Source: Chitinophagales bacterium (GTDB lineage Bacteria > Bacteroidota > Bacteroidia > Chitinophagales > UBA8649). From it: DNA of 64,000 bases. A program made the position numbers and the translations under genes. Shown piece by piece: positions 9,417 through 16,812 of the stretch. The stretch is from positions 372,001 to 436,000 of the forward strand of contig JACJYT010000003.1 in assembly GCA_020635975.1 (NCBI GenBank). The letters are read 5' to 3'. Below the pieces are notes generated by a model. It saw only the letters and a list, made by a program, of their open reading frames with translations, was not told the DNA's origin and ran no database searches. Numbering within the stretch: position 1 is the stretch's first letter; each line of letters opens with the position of its first letter.

Positions 9417-9475
9417 TGTCATTGATTAGCTTAAATCTTCTTGTAAAAGTGTCATTTCGGCATAAATTATTGTCA
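9417..9475. promoter_or_regulatory. three TGTCA words upstream of dnaK (candidate operator)
   Basis: TGTCA occurs at 9417-9421, 9450-9454 and 9471-9475, separated by 33 and 21 bp (near-integral helical turns), in the divergent gap between dnaK and panB. This is a pattern only; a heat-shock role is speculative. Confidence 0.25.
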
Positions 9476-9566
9476 AAAAGGAAATCTTGTTTTTTTGTTT
9501 TACCTTTACCAACTGTACTGGTTACAGCTAAGCTTACATTATTTTAAACCCTTTAAAGTCCAAACT

Positions 9567-10382
9567 ATGTCTGTCCACAAAGATGTTAAAAGAGTTACTA
9601 CGCACACGCTTCAAGCTATGAAAGATGCTGGAGAAAAAATAGCAATGCTTACGTCTTACGATTATTCTTTAGGAAAGATCGTAGACGATGCTGGTATTGA
9701 TATCATCTTAGTTGGAGACAGTGCTAGTAATGTGATGGCGGGTCACGAAACTACTTTGCCTATTACTCTAGATCAAATGATCTATCACGCCTCTTCGGTA
9801 GTGCGAGCTATTCAGAGATGCCTAGTTGTGGTGGATTTACCTTTTGGATCTTATCAAGGAAACAGTAGAGCAGCCTTAGATTCTAGTATTAGAATAATGA
9901 AAGAAAGTGGTGCACATGCCATCAAGCTAGAAGGAGGTATGGAGATTAAAGAATCTATAATAAGAATTCTTACTGCAGGAATTCCGGTTATGGGACATCT
10001 AGGCTTAACTCCGCAGAGCATCTATAAGTTTGGCACCTATACGGTTAGAGCAAAAGAAGATGCAGAGGCCGAGAAGTTAATAGAAGATGCCAAAATGCTA
10101 GAAGAAGTAGGATGCTTTGCCTTGGTTTTAGAGAAAATTCCTGCTAAGCTAGCAAAAAGAGTAGCTGAAGAGGTAAGTATACCTGTAATTGGTATAGGAG
10201 CAGGACATGAGGTTGACGGACAAGTGCTTGTTTTACATGATATGCTTGGAATCACCTCTGAGTTTAGTCCACGTTTTTTAAGACGCTACGCCAATTTGTA
10301 CGACACGATTAAAGGTGCTGTTGAACAATATATTGATGATGTTCGCAGTGTAGATTTCCCGAACGAGAAAGAACAATACTAA
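9567..10382 (+). CDS. panB: 3-methyl-2-oxobutanoate hydroxymethyltransferase
   Basis: Catalyses the first committed step of pantothenate (and hence CoA) synthesis: transfer of a hydroxymethyl group from methylene-tetrahydrofolate to 2-oxoisovalerate. With ATG 9567 the product has 271 residues and begins MSVHKDVKRVT, the usual Bacteroidota N-terminus. The upstream in-frame ATG at 9495 would add 24 atypical residues. Visible motifs are MLTSYDYS, the metal-binding VGDSASNV region, DLPFGSYQ, KLEGG, MGHLGLTPQS and the C-terminal VIGIGAGHEVDGQVLV. A hydrolase gene and a channel gene follow, but a promoter at 10420 suggests they are separately transcribed. Confidence 0.96.
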   Translation: MSVHKDVKRVTTHTLQAMKDAGEKIAMLTSYDYSLGKIVDDAGIDIILVGDSASNVMAGHETTLPITLDQMIYHASSVVRAIQRCLVVVDLPFGSYQGNSRAALDSSIRIMKESGAHAIKLEGGMEIKESIIRILTAGIPVMGHLGLTPQSIYKFGTYTVRAKEDAEAEKLIEDAKMLEEVGCFALVLEKIPAKLAKRVAEEVSIPVIGIGAGHEVDGQVLVLHDMLGITSEFSPRFLRRYANLYDTIKGAVEQYIDDVRSVDFPNEKEQY

Positions 10383-10419
10383 TTCTCTTCGCTTTTCTGC
10401 TAAGTGAAGACAAGTAATC

Positions 10420-10448
10420 TTTGCTTATCCAAACTATTTGTATTTTTG
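10420..10448 (+). promoter_or_regulatory. Bacteroidota sigma-A promoter for the aspartoacylase-like gene
   Basis: TTTG at 10420-10423, a 17-nt spacer, then TATTTTTG at 10441-10448 match the Bacteroidota TTTG / TAnnTTTG consensus. Transcription would start at about 10453-10456, almost on the ATG at 10456, implying a very short leader or a leaderless mRNA. This argues against the in-frame ATG at 10438, which lies within the promoter. Confidence 0.7.
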
Positions 10449-10455
10449 CAAAGAA

Positions 10456-11379
10456 ATGGAGCGATTAATAGGACGATACGGGAAATTTGGGGCAGCAAAA
10501 ACTTTCATAATTTTTGCAGGAATTCATGGTAACGAGAAAGCTGGAATTAAAGCCTTAGAAGAACTCTTTGCAGATTTCACTAAGAATCAAATAGCCTTTG
10601 ATGGTACTATTATTGGGATAGCAGGAAATTTAAAAGCCTTGGAACAAAATGCTCGATTTATTCATAAAGATTTAAATCGACAATGGTACCTTAGTAAGAT
10701 AAGGAAATTAGGTGCCTTACCTTATGGCATGTTGAATACCCAAGAGGATATTGAACAAAAGGAAATTCTAGACTTGATTCTTGAAATTGTTCACGACAAG
10801 GGAAAAAAATTGATGCTTATAGATTTGCATACGACTTCTGCAAAGGGAGGCTGCTTTACCATTACCAATACCTTAGAAAGAAGCAGCGAACTGGCTTTGC
10901 AAATACCTGTACCAGTGATAAATGGAATGACGAATAAGATTGGTGGAACTACCTTAGAATATTTTGATCAATTGGGTTTGCCCGCTATTGCCTTTGAAGC
11001 TGGTCAGCATGAAGAATTGGAGGCCGTAAACAGAATCAAGGCCGCACTCGTTTCTATTTTTAAACATACTGCATGTTTAGAGAAGGAGCTGGTAAAGGAG
11101 TATGAGAGCAGTTTCTTAAAAATGCAGGAAGATTTTGCGCACTTACCTAGAAAGGTAAATGTTTTATACAGACATCCGGTAGAGGAGGAGGATGCTTTTG
11201 TGATGGAGGAAGGTTTTGGGAACTTTCATCGGATTCAGAAAGGCGACTTGCTTGCCAGAGATAAGCACGGACCCATTTACTCGCATTTGGATGGCTTAAT
11301 TTTAATGCCGCTTTATCAAAAGAAGGGGAATGATGGATTCTTTATTGTAGAAGAAGAAAAAATTGGATATGAATTTTAG
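10456..11379 (+). CDS. succinylglutamate desuccinylase / aspartoacylase-family zinc hydrolase
   Basis: 307 residues from ATG 10456, chosen because the promoter overlaps the upstream ATG. The M14-like AstE/AspA pattern is visible: AGIHGNEKAG carries the His and Glu zinc ligands, DLHTTSAKGG provides the third ligand, and AFEAGQH contains the probable catalytic Glu. Family members cleave amide bonds of N-acyl amino acids or related small amides; the substrate here is unknown. The C-terminal third is a beta-rich domain (YRHPVEEEDAF, KGDLLARD). Its last 11 bp overlap the start of the downstream channel gene, suggesting translational coupling. Confidence 0.85.
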   Translation: MERLIGRYGKFGAAKTFIIFAGIHGNEKAGIKALEELFADFTKNQIAFDGTIIGIAGNLKALEQNARFIHKDLNRQWYLSKIRKLGALPYGMLNTQEDIEQKEILDLILEIVHDKGKKLMLIDLHTTSAKGGCFTITNTLERSSELALQIPVPVINGMTNKIGGTTLEYFDQLGLPAIAFEAGQHEELEAVNRIKAALVSIFKHTACLEKELVKEYESSFLKMQEDFAHLPRKVNVLYRHPVEEEDAFVMEEGFGNFHRIQKGDLLARDKHGPIYSHLDGLILMPLYQKKGNDGFFIVEEEKIGYEF

Positions 11380-12199
11380 GATATTATTGCGCTTAATTGC
11401 CTTTGTTTTAACCTTCTTACTCATCTTTTTATTTCCTTGGGATATTATTCAAATTCCTTGGCTTTATCGAGTGCTGTATTATGGTATTGAATTCGTTCTT
11501 TTTGTTTCGGGAACAGAACTGGCCAAACACATTTTTGCACATTATTACAGAAAAAGAAAAAATATTAGACCAAATGCTAAGGATAATTTTATTGAGGCAT
11601 TAAATAATTTGCATTATATCATCATCTTTTTTGCGGTACTGACCACCATATTGAGTTTCTTCGATATTCATATTATCGACGTAATCACTTCACTTAGTAT
11701 TGTAGCTGCGGCAATTGCCATTGTTTCTAAAGACTATGTATCTAATATTATCAGTGGTTTACTTACTGCTTTCGGTCGCGAATTGGAGATAGGCGACAAT
11801 ATACATATTTTGCATCATAAGGGTAAAGTACATTCGTTTAGCTTATCGAAGGTGGTTTTGTTAAACGACGACGACGATGTGGTGTTTATTCCGAACAACT
11901 TAGTATTCTCTACAGATTTTACGAATTACTCCAAGCGAAGAATAAAGAAAACAAGCATCGATTTTGATTTGCATACTAAATTCATGCGACCAGCAGAAGA
12001 AATTGAGAAATTCCTGGCTTATGCTTTAGAAGATTATTTGGATAAAATTGATCCGAAATCGATTTACTTACGGATTGAAGAGGTAAAGGCTGAACATGTA
12101 AGTTTTAAATTCCAATACATCCTTTTAAACGGCAATAGAGAAATGGAAAGGGAGATTAGAAGAAAGGTTAAAAGACAAATTGTTCTTTTATTGAAGTAA
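11369..12199 (+). CDS. MscS-family mechanosensitive ion channel
   Basis: 276 residues from ATG 11369; the alternative TTG 11363 adds two residues. Membrane segments are at about residues 5-22, 30-50, 75-95 and 100-125. The last is the pore helix, rich in Ala/Ile (ITSLSIVAAAIAIVSKDYVSN), and is followed by the family hallmark GLLTAFGRELEIGDNI of the beta domain. MscS channels open under membrane tension to release solutes after hypo-osmotic shock. The gene overlaps the hydrolase stop by 11 bp. The octamer-periodic array begins eight bases after its stop, and no hairpin terminator is seen. Confidence 0.9.
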   Translation: MNFRILLRLIAFVLTFLLIFLFPWDIIQIPWLYRVLYYGIEFVLFVSGTELAKHIFAHYYRKRKNIRPNAKDNFIEALNNLHYIIIFFAVLTTILSFFDIHIIDVITSLSIVAAAIAIVSKDYVSNIISGLLTAFGRELEIGDNIHILHHKGKVHSFSLSKVVLLNDDDDVVFIPNNLVFSTDFTNYSKRRIKKTSIDFDLHTKFMRPAEEIEKFLAYALEDYLDKIDPKSIYLRIEEVKAEHVSFKFQYILLNGNREMEREIRRKVKRQIVLLLK

Positions 12200-12206
12200 G
12201 AGGGGT

Positions 12207-12327
12207 ATAGAGAAATAGAGAAATAGAGAATTAGAAAATTAGATAACTAGATGACTTGTCTACTAGAAAAAAGTCGAAAGATCGAACAGTCGAAAGGTCG
12301 ACAAATCGAAATATCGAATAGTCGAAA
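12207..12327 (+). repeat. octamer-periodic array, copy 1
   Basis: Eight-base phasing is exact: first octamers ending in TAG (agaaatag, agaattag, aaaattag, ataactag, atgacttg, tctactag), then a 3-nt slip, then octamers ending in TCGA (aagatcga, acagtcga, aaggtcga, caaatcga, aatatcga, atagtcga). It starts eight bases after the MscS stop. There is no open reading frame. Confidence 0.85.
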
Positions 12328-12370
12328 CCAAGAGCAACCTCATGTTTAGAATTCTATTCTTAAATAAAAG

Positions 12371-12586
12371 GAGATTGCCGCGTAATTCTCGTCCCTCAAA
12401 TTACTCGCAATGACGGAAAAGAGATTTAGTTAACTATAGTTGAACAATAACAAAGACGAATACCAATACTCACCGTCATTGCGATGAGGTGCTAGCCGAA
12501 GAAGCAATCTCATGTTTTAAATTCTATACTTTAATAAAAGGAGATTGCCGCATAATTCTCGTTCCTCGAATTACTCGCAAAGACGG
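12371..12586. repeat. REP-like inverted/direct repeat cluster
   Basis: Two direct copies of a 46-bp element (gagattgccgc...cgcaatgacgg) lie at 12371-12416 and 12541-12586, offset by 170 bp and sharing about 30 bp of upstream flank. An inverted relative (ccgtcattgcgatgagg...gaagcaatctc) lies between them at 12473-12511. The core CGTCATTGCGA...AGCAATCTC is a repeat motif seen in intergenic regions of many bacteria. Copies 12371-12416 and 12473-12511 could fold into a large imperfect stem. The rest of the 12200-12700 gap is the two octamer arrays; no gene is visible. Confidence 0.75.
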
Positions 12587-12591
12587 AAAAG

Positions 12592-12710
12592 AGAAAATTA
12601 GAAAAATAGAAAAATAGAGAATTAGATAACTAGATGACTTGTTTACTAGAAAAAAGTCGAAAGATCGACAAATCGAACCATCGACAAATCGAAATATCGA
12701 TCAATCCACA
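12592..12710 (+). repeat. octamer-periodic array, copy 2
   Basis: Same design as copy 1: TAG-ending octamers (aaaattag, aaaaatag twice, agaattag, ataactag, atgacttg, tttactag), a 3-nt slip, then TCGA-ending octamers. The last TCGA octamer ends at 12700, immediately before the stop codon (12701-12703) of the minus-strand T9SS gene, so on the transcript the array begins right after the stop. Confidence 0.85.
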
Positions 12711-14206
12711 ATCAATTTTTCCATCCCAACTCTTCTTCCTCTATCATATACCCCAACAAAATAAACGCCTGCTGCAAACTTGCTGATATCGATAATTTGC
12801 TTGCCAGAATATTGCGGCAAGGACATAGAAAACACTTTTTCTCCTAATAGGTTATGAATCTGTAAAACCGCTTCGCTCTTGCTTTGCCATGGCAAGAAAC
12901 CGTAATCTATTTCTACATAAGAACTAGCCGGGTTGGGTTGGAGTAAAATTTCTATTGGAGTGCTTAGCTCTTTTATGCCCACTCCAAGCGTATCGCAAGC
13001 ACTGCCCGTTAAAGCACCAAGGCGGTAGTTGGGGAAGTTGGGGAGACCATAAGAACCAGGACGAAGAAGCGGGACTTTCACTTCTAAATTACAAGCCACC
13101 CCAGCTTGGTCTGGTTGGTGAATAATGTGAAATTTAGATTGCTCTCCAGCACTTATAAATATCTCTCCATTTGGAGCAATTTGAGATGTTGCAAAGCCAT
13201 AATTTTGAAGTGTCGCTGTATCCGAATTATGAATCAAAATTTGAGAAGCAAGAATATCCTCGCTTTCTAAATCATATTGAAGTATTCTTGCTGAGGAAAT
13301 CAAATATAAAAATCGGTTATTGGGCGAGACAGCCACCGCTCCAACAGCTAAATTCGATATGCTTAATTCTAATTCACTTAGTGGAATCTGTCTTGGCTTA
13401 CTCAACAAACCACTACAGCGATCAAAATCAAAGATTTCTACACCGTCTTTAAAACTGCCTCTTACAAACAAACTTCCATCGGGACTGAAAATACTTTGCC
13501 CGGCATCTATATAAAAACTCTTCACTCCAAGACATTGTTTATGCACTTGCATTATGGTATCCGGTGAATACAACAAGGTGTAATAACAATTACTTCCTCC
13601 CTCGCTCGCCATAATCCACCAGTCCCTTCCATTACCATGGCGGCAGGCACTAATTCCTCCTCTATCTAGAGTATCTTGGAGTATTGAATTATTCTTGGAT
13701 TGAACATGAAATTCACCAAAAGAATCTTTTCTTATAAGTGAATAAAAAATGTCGGTGCCATAGCCATAATTGCCATTTTGATTAATTCCGGAAATTGTAT
13801 CTGCCCTTAGGTGAAATAAGAGGTAAGTATTTTTATGACTGAGAGATTTAACAAAAAAGGCACCGTTTGGAGTAGGGTAAGCTCCAGGCGTAGCTTGCCA
13901 AGATTCTCGGATATAACCTGGATTAATCGAATCCCCATTTTCGATTATATTACCTAGATTGTCATAAATGGCAGCCCCTCCAGTAAATAAAAGTAAATTT
14001 CCCGAGCTATCACTTATACTAGCATTGGTACTCAATAGCCTTAGAGAAGAATCGGGATTTAAGGTACTAAGACTAAAGTCAGTTTCCGTAAAATTTATTT
14101 GATTCAGCGTGCCAGAACCTAACAGCCAAGTATAATCTTCTTTTTGGCTATAACTTAGTAGACATAAGAAGTAAGAAAGGAGGTATAGAACTAGCCTTTT
14201 ATTCAT
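12701..14206 (-). CDS. T9SS type A sorting-domain protein, beta-propeller-like (tandem paralog A)
   Basis: 501 residues. An N-terminal signal peptide ends near SYSQ, followed by a body with repeated propeller-like motifs (LLLFTGGAAIYDN, SIFSPDGSLFVRGS, VSPNNRFLYLI, QIAPNGEIFISAGEQ). A C-terminal type A sorting domain starts near IEILLQPNPASSYVEIDYG and runs through LLGEKVFSM and IDISKFAAGVYFVGVY. T9SS cargo is cleaved at this domain and released or anchored to the surface. The function of the body is unknown. Its paralog lies 1684 bp upstream on the same strand with the same length and near-identical ends, but alternating divergent blocks. Octamer arrays flank both sides. Confidence 0.88.
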   Translation of the reverse strand: MNKRLVLYLLSYFLCLLSYSQKEDYTWLLGSGTLNQINFTETDFSLSTLNPDSSLRLLSTNASISDSSGNLLLFTGGAAIYDNLGNIIENGDSINPGYIRESWQATPGAYPTPNGAFFVKSLSHKNTYLLFHLRADTISGINQNGNYGYGTDIFYSLIRKDSFGEFHVQSKNNSILQDTLDRGGISACRHGNGRDWWIMASEGGSNCYYTLLYSPDTIMQVHKQCLGVKSFYIDAGQSIFSPDGSLFVRGSFKDGVEIFDFDRCSGLLSKPRQIPLSELELSISNLAVGAVAVSPNNRFLYLISSARILQYDLESEDILASQILIHNSDTATLQNYGFATSQIAPNGEIFISAGEQSKFHIIHQPDQAGVACNLEVKVPLLRPGSYGLPNFPNYRLGALTGSACDTLGVGIKELSTPIEILLQPNPASSYVEIDYGFLPWQSKSEAVLQIHNLLGEKVFSMSLPQYSGKQIIDISKFAAGVYFVGVYDRGRRVGMEKLIVD

Positions 14207-14240
14207 GAAATTAAATATAGATAATATTTTTTTGAGAGAA

Positions 14241-14384
14241 ATGGATAATTAGAAAAATAGAATATTAGAAAAATAGATAATTAGATAATTAGATGACTCG
14301 TTTACTAGTCCACTAGAACAACGGTCGAATAGTCGACAAATCGAATCATCGACAAATCGAACCATCGAATCATCGACAAATCGA
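14241..14384 (+). repeat. octamer-periodic array, copy 3
   Basis: Lies between the two paralogs. TAG-ending octamers (ataattag, aaaaatag, aatattag, ataattag, atgactcg, tttactag, tccactag) are followed by TCGA-ending octamers up to 14384. The paralog B stop codon starts at 14385, the same abutment as copy 2. The 5' end lies about 35 bp upstream of the paralog A start codon. Confidence 0.85.
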
Positions 14385-15890
14385 TCAATCCACCATCATC
14401 CTCTTCACCCCAATTCTCCTTCCGCCATCATATACCCCCACAAAATAAACGTCCGCTGCAAACTTGCTGATATCGATAATTTGCTTACCAGAATATTGCG
14501 GCAAGGACATAGAAAACACTTTTTCTCCTAATAAGTTATGAATCTGCAAAAGCGCTTCGCTCTTGCTTTGCCATGGGAAGAAACCATAATCTACTTCTAC
14601 AAAAGTGCTTGCTGGGTTGGGTTGGAGTAAAATTTCTATTGGGGTGCTTAGCTCTTTTATGCCCACTCCAAGCGTATCGCAAGCACTGCCTGTGAGTGCG
14701 CCAAGGCGGTAATTGGGGAAGTTTGGTAGACCATCTGAGCCATATCTAGGAATAGGTATTTTCACTTCGAAATCACACGAAACACCATATTCATTTGGAT
14801 TATTAATAATGTGTATTTCGTTAATCCAACTTCCTCCACCTACAATTATTTCTCCTGTTGGAGCTAATTGCATTGATAAAAATAAACGATCTAAAGTAGT
14901 GGCTGTATCTCTATTATGTATTAATTGTTTAGATAAAATTATATCTTCAATATTTAAGTCATATTGAAATAATCTGCCTCCTGTTGCCACATACAAAAAT
15001 CGATTATTTGGTGCAATTGAGACACTGCCACTATATTCATTGGTAAAGTTAACACCAAACTCGCTCAGTGGAATCTGTCTTGGGTTACTCAACAAACCAC
15101 TGCAGCGATCAAAATCAAAGATTTCTACGCCATCTTTTACACTGCCTCTTACAAATAAGCTACCGTCGGGACTAAAGAGGCTTTGACCGCCATCTGTGTA
15201 AAAACTCTTCACACCGAGACATTGTTTATGCACTTGCACTATGGTATCGGGCGAATACAACAAGGTGTAATAACAATTACTTCCTCCCTCGCTCGCCATG
15301 ATCCACCAATCCCTTCCATTACCATGGCGGCAGGCTGCTATACCTGAAGTATTCATGGTATCTTCTATTAAAGAATTATTTTTACCTTCTATATAGTAAT
15401 TATTAGTGTTTTTTGTAATCTTAGAATAAAGAAGTTCGACTCCCACCCCGTAGTCTAAATTAGGAAATACGTAACTATTTGTATCTTCTCTTAAATGAAA
15501 AAGTAGATGGCCATTATCATTCAAGGATTTTAAGAAGATAGCACCATTCCTTGAAGTATATGCACCTGCTGGGATTCCGTCAAATAGCTCCCATATGTAA
15601 CCATAATTTATCGAATCGCCATTTTCGATTATATTGCCCAGATTATCATAAATGGCGGCTCCTCCAGTGAATAAAAGTAAATTTCCCGTGCTATCACTTA
15701 TACTAGCATTGGTTATATGAATTCTTAGAGAAGAATCGGGATTTAAGGTACTAAGACTAAAGTCTGTTTCCGTAAAATTTATTTGATTCAACGTACCAGA
15801 ACCTAGCAACCATGTATAATCTTCTTTTTGGCTGTAACCTAGTAGACATACGAAATAAGACAGAAGGTATAGAACTAGCCTTTTATTCAT
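14385..15890 (-). CDS. T9SS type A sorting-domain protein, beta-propeller-like (tandem paralog B)
   Basis: 501 residues, the same length as paralog A. The signal peptide ends near GYSQ, the propeller-like body has LFSPDGSLFVRG and IAPNNRFLYVATGG, and a type A sorting domain begins near IEILLQPNPASTFVEVDYG. Residues about 1-95, 186-280 and 376-501 are nearly identical to paralog A. Residues about 96-185 and 281-375 differ strongly. The 5' flank (attaaatatagataatat and onward) is also the same in both. This is a tandem duplication followed by patchwork divergence or gene conversion. Function of the body is unknown. Confidence 0.88.
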   Translation of the reverse strand: MNKRLVLYLLSYFVCLLGYSQKEDYTWLLGSGTLNQINFTETDFSLSTLNPDSSLRIHITNASISDSTGNLLLFTGGAAIYDNLGNIIENGDSINYGYIWELFDGIPAGAYTSRNGAIFLKSLNDNGHLLFHLREDTNSYVFPNLDYGVGVELLYSKITKNTNNYYIEGKNNSLIEDTMNTSGIAACRHGNGRDWWIMASEGGSNCYYTLLYSPDTIVQVHKQCLGVKSFYTDGGQSLFSPDGSLFVRGSVKDGVEIFDFDRCSGLLSNPRQIPLSEFGVNFTNEYSGSVSIAPNNRFLYVATGGRLFQYDLNIEDIILSKQLIHNRDTATTLDRLFLSMQLAPTGEIIVGGGSWINEIHIINNPNEYGVSCDFEVKIPIPRYGSDGLPNFPNYRLGALTGSACDTLGVGIKELSTPIEILLQPNPASTFVEVDYGFFPWQSKSEALLQIHNLLGEKVFSMSLPQYSGKQIIDISKFAADVYFVGVYDGGRRIGVKRMMVD

Positions 15891-15924
15891 GAAATTAAAT
15901 ATAGATAATATTTTTTTGAGAGAA

Positions 15925-16024
15925 ATGGATAATTAGAAAAATAGAGAATTAGAGAATTAGAAAATTAGATGACTAGTAAATCAGTAAACTAGAAAAACAG
16001 TCGAAAACTCGACAAGTCGAAAAA
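15925..16024 (+). repeat. octamer-periodic array, copy 4
   Basis: Starts about 35 bp upstream of the paralog B start codon with ataattag, aaaaatag, agaattag twice, aaaattag, atgactag, taaatcag and taaactag, then shorter TCGA-type units (aaactcga, caagtcga). It is the 5' counterpart of copy 3, so the tandem unit is gene plus array. Confidence 0.8.
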
Positions 16025-16099
16025 GAAGAAGCAAACTTACGTTTTGAATGATTCACATTCTTAACAAGTTTATATCGTGATTTTTCTTCAATCGCATCT

Positions 16100-16273
16100 T
16101 TCCTTTTTCCTTGATGAAAAAGGAACAAAAAATCAAGACTGATGATTAAAAAGCTAAAAAGGAGTTAATACAACTGATGAATCTCTAATGCTTCGCCTAG
16201 ATCTTCGATACTTTCTTTGATAAATTGAACTAACTCCTGTTGTATTAACTCCTTTTATTAACGCTTTTTACTC
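16100..16273. repeat. small hairpin plus MITE-like inverted repeat
   Basis: ttcctttttc at 16100-16109 pairs with gaaaaaggaa just downstream. Then 16157-16174 and 16239-16256 form a perfect 18-bp inverted repeat (aaaaggagttaatacaac) separated by 64 bp; matching taaaaagc words extend the arms outward to about 16144 and 16273. The loop reads on the minus strand as a short peptide-like frame (KESIEDLGEALEIHQLY then stop) with no start codon. It may be a non-autonomous mobile element or a decayed gene end. The remainder of the 15891-16438 gap is octamer arrays. Confidence 0.55.
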
Positions 16274-16290
16274 ATAGGTCGAGAATGCAA

Positions 16291-16411
16291 ATGGAAAAAA
16301 ATAGAAAAATAGATGACTAGTTTACTAGTTAACTAGAAAAACAGTCGAAAAGTCGCATAGCTAGTCCCGGTAATTCGGGATCGCTTAGTCGAATAATCGA
16401 GTAGTCGCTAC
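16291..16411 (+). repeat. octamer-periodic array, copy 5
   Basis: A shorter TAG block (aaaaatag, atgactag, tttactag, ttaactag) is followed by a degenerate TCGA block that includes a small palindrome (tcccg...cggga). It lies about 28 bp past the msrB stop codon on the minus strand. It is the most diverged of the five copies. Confidence 0.7.
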
Positions 16412-16438
16412 TTTATAAGAGTCCTTTTTTACCTAGGC

Positions 16439-16810
16439 TTAGCTCTTTTTAAAGTTTAAACTCAAAGAATTTACGCAGTATCTTGATCCGGTTGGACCAT
16501 CGTTAAAAACATGACCTAGGTGGCTGCCACAGTTTTTGCACAATATTTCGGTTCGCTCTCTATCATGAGATAAATCTTTGGCTGTAGCAATGACCTCGTT
16601 ATCAATTGGGCTGTGAAAGCTTGGCCAACCGCAGCCCGCATCGTATTTGCCTTCAGAGCTAAATAAAAGAGTATCGCACGCACCGCAGCTATAGTTTCCT
16701 GCTTCAAAATGAAGATTGTATTGGCCACTATAGGGGGCTTCTGTTGCTTTCTCGCGGAGCACCTTGTATTGCTCCGTGCTTAATTTGTTTTTGAAATCTT
16801 CTTCCGTCAT
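16439..16810 (-). CDS. msrB: peptide-methionine (R)-S-oxide reductase
   Basis: 123 residues. Reduces methionine-R-sulfoxide in proteins. Two CxxC pairs (CGAC and CKNC) bind structural zinc; GCGWPSF is the substrate-binding motif; RYCVNS near the C-terminus holds the catalytic Cys. No signal peptide, so it is cytoplasmic. Only 2 bp separate it from lysA upstream on the same strand, so the two are almost certainly co-transcribed; there is no obvious functional link beyond that. Confidence 0.97.
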   Translation of the reverse strand: MTEEDFKNKLSTEQYKVLREKATEAPYSGQYNLHFEAGNYSCGACDTLLFSSEGKYDAGCGWPSFHSPIDNEVIATAKDLSHDRERTEILCKNCGSHLGHVFNDGPTGSRYCVNSLSLNFKKS

Positions 16811-16812
16811 GC

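Noticed and set aside
9495..9566. Upstream panB start at 9495
   Set aside because: Adds 24 Tyr/Leu/Phe-rich residues not seen in PanB; MSVHKDVKRVT at 9567 is the conserved start.
12207..16411. CRISPR array in the octamer repeat island
   Set aside because: The period is 8 bp with no constant repeat/variable spacer pattern of CRISPR size, and no cas genes are nearby.
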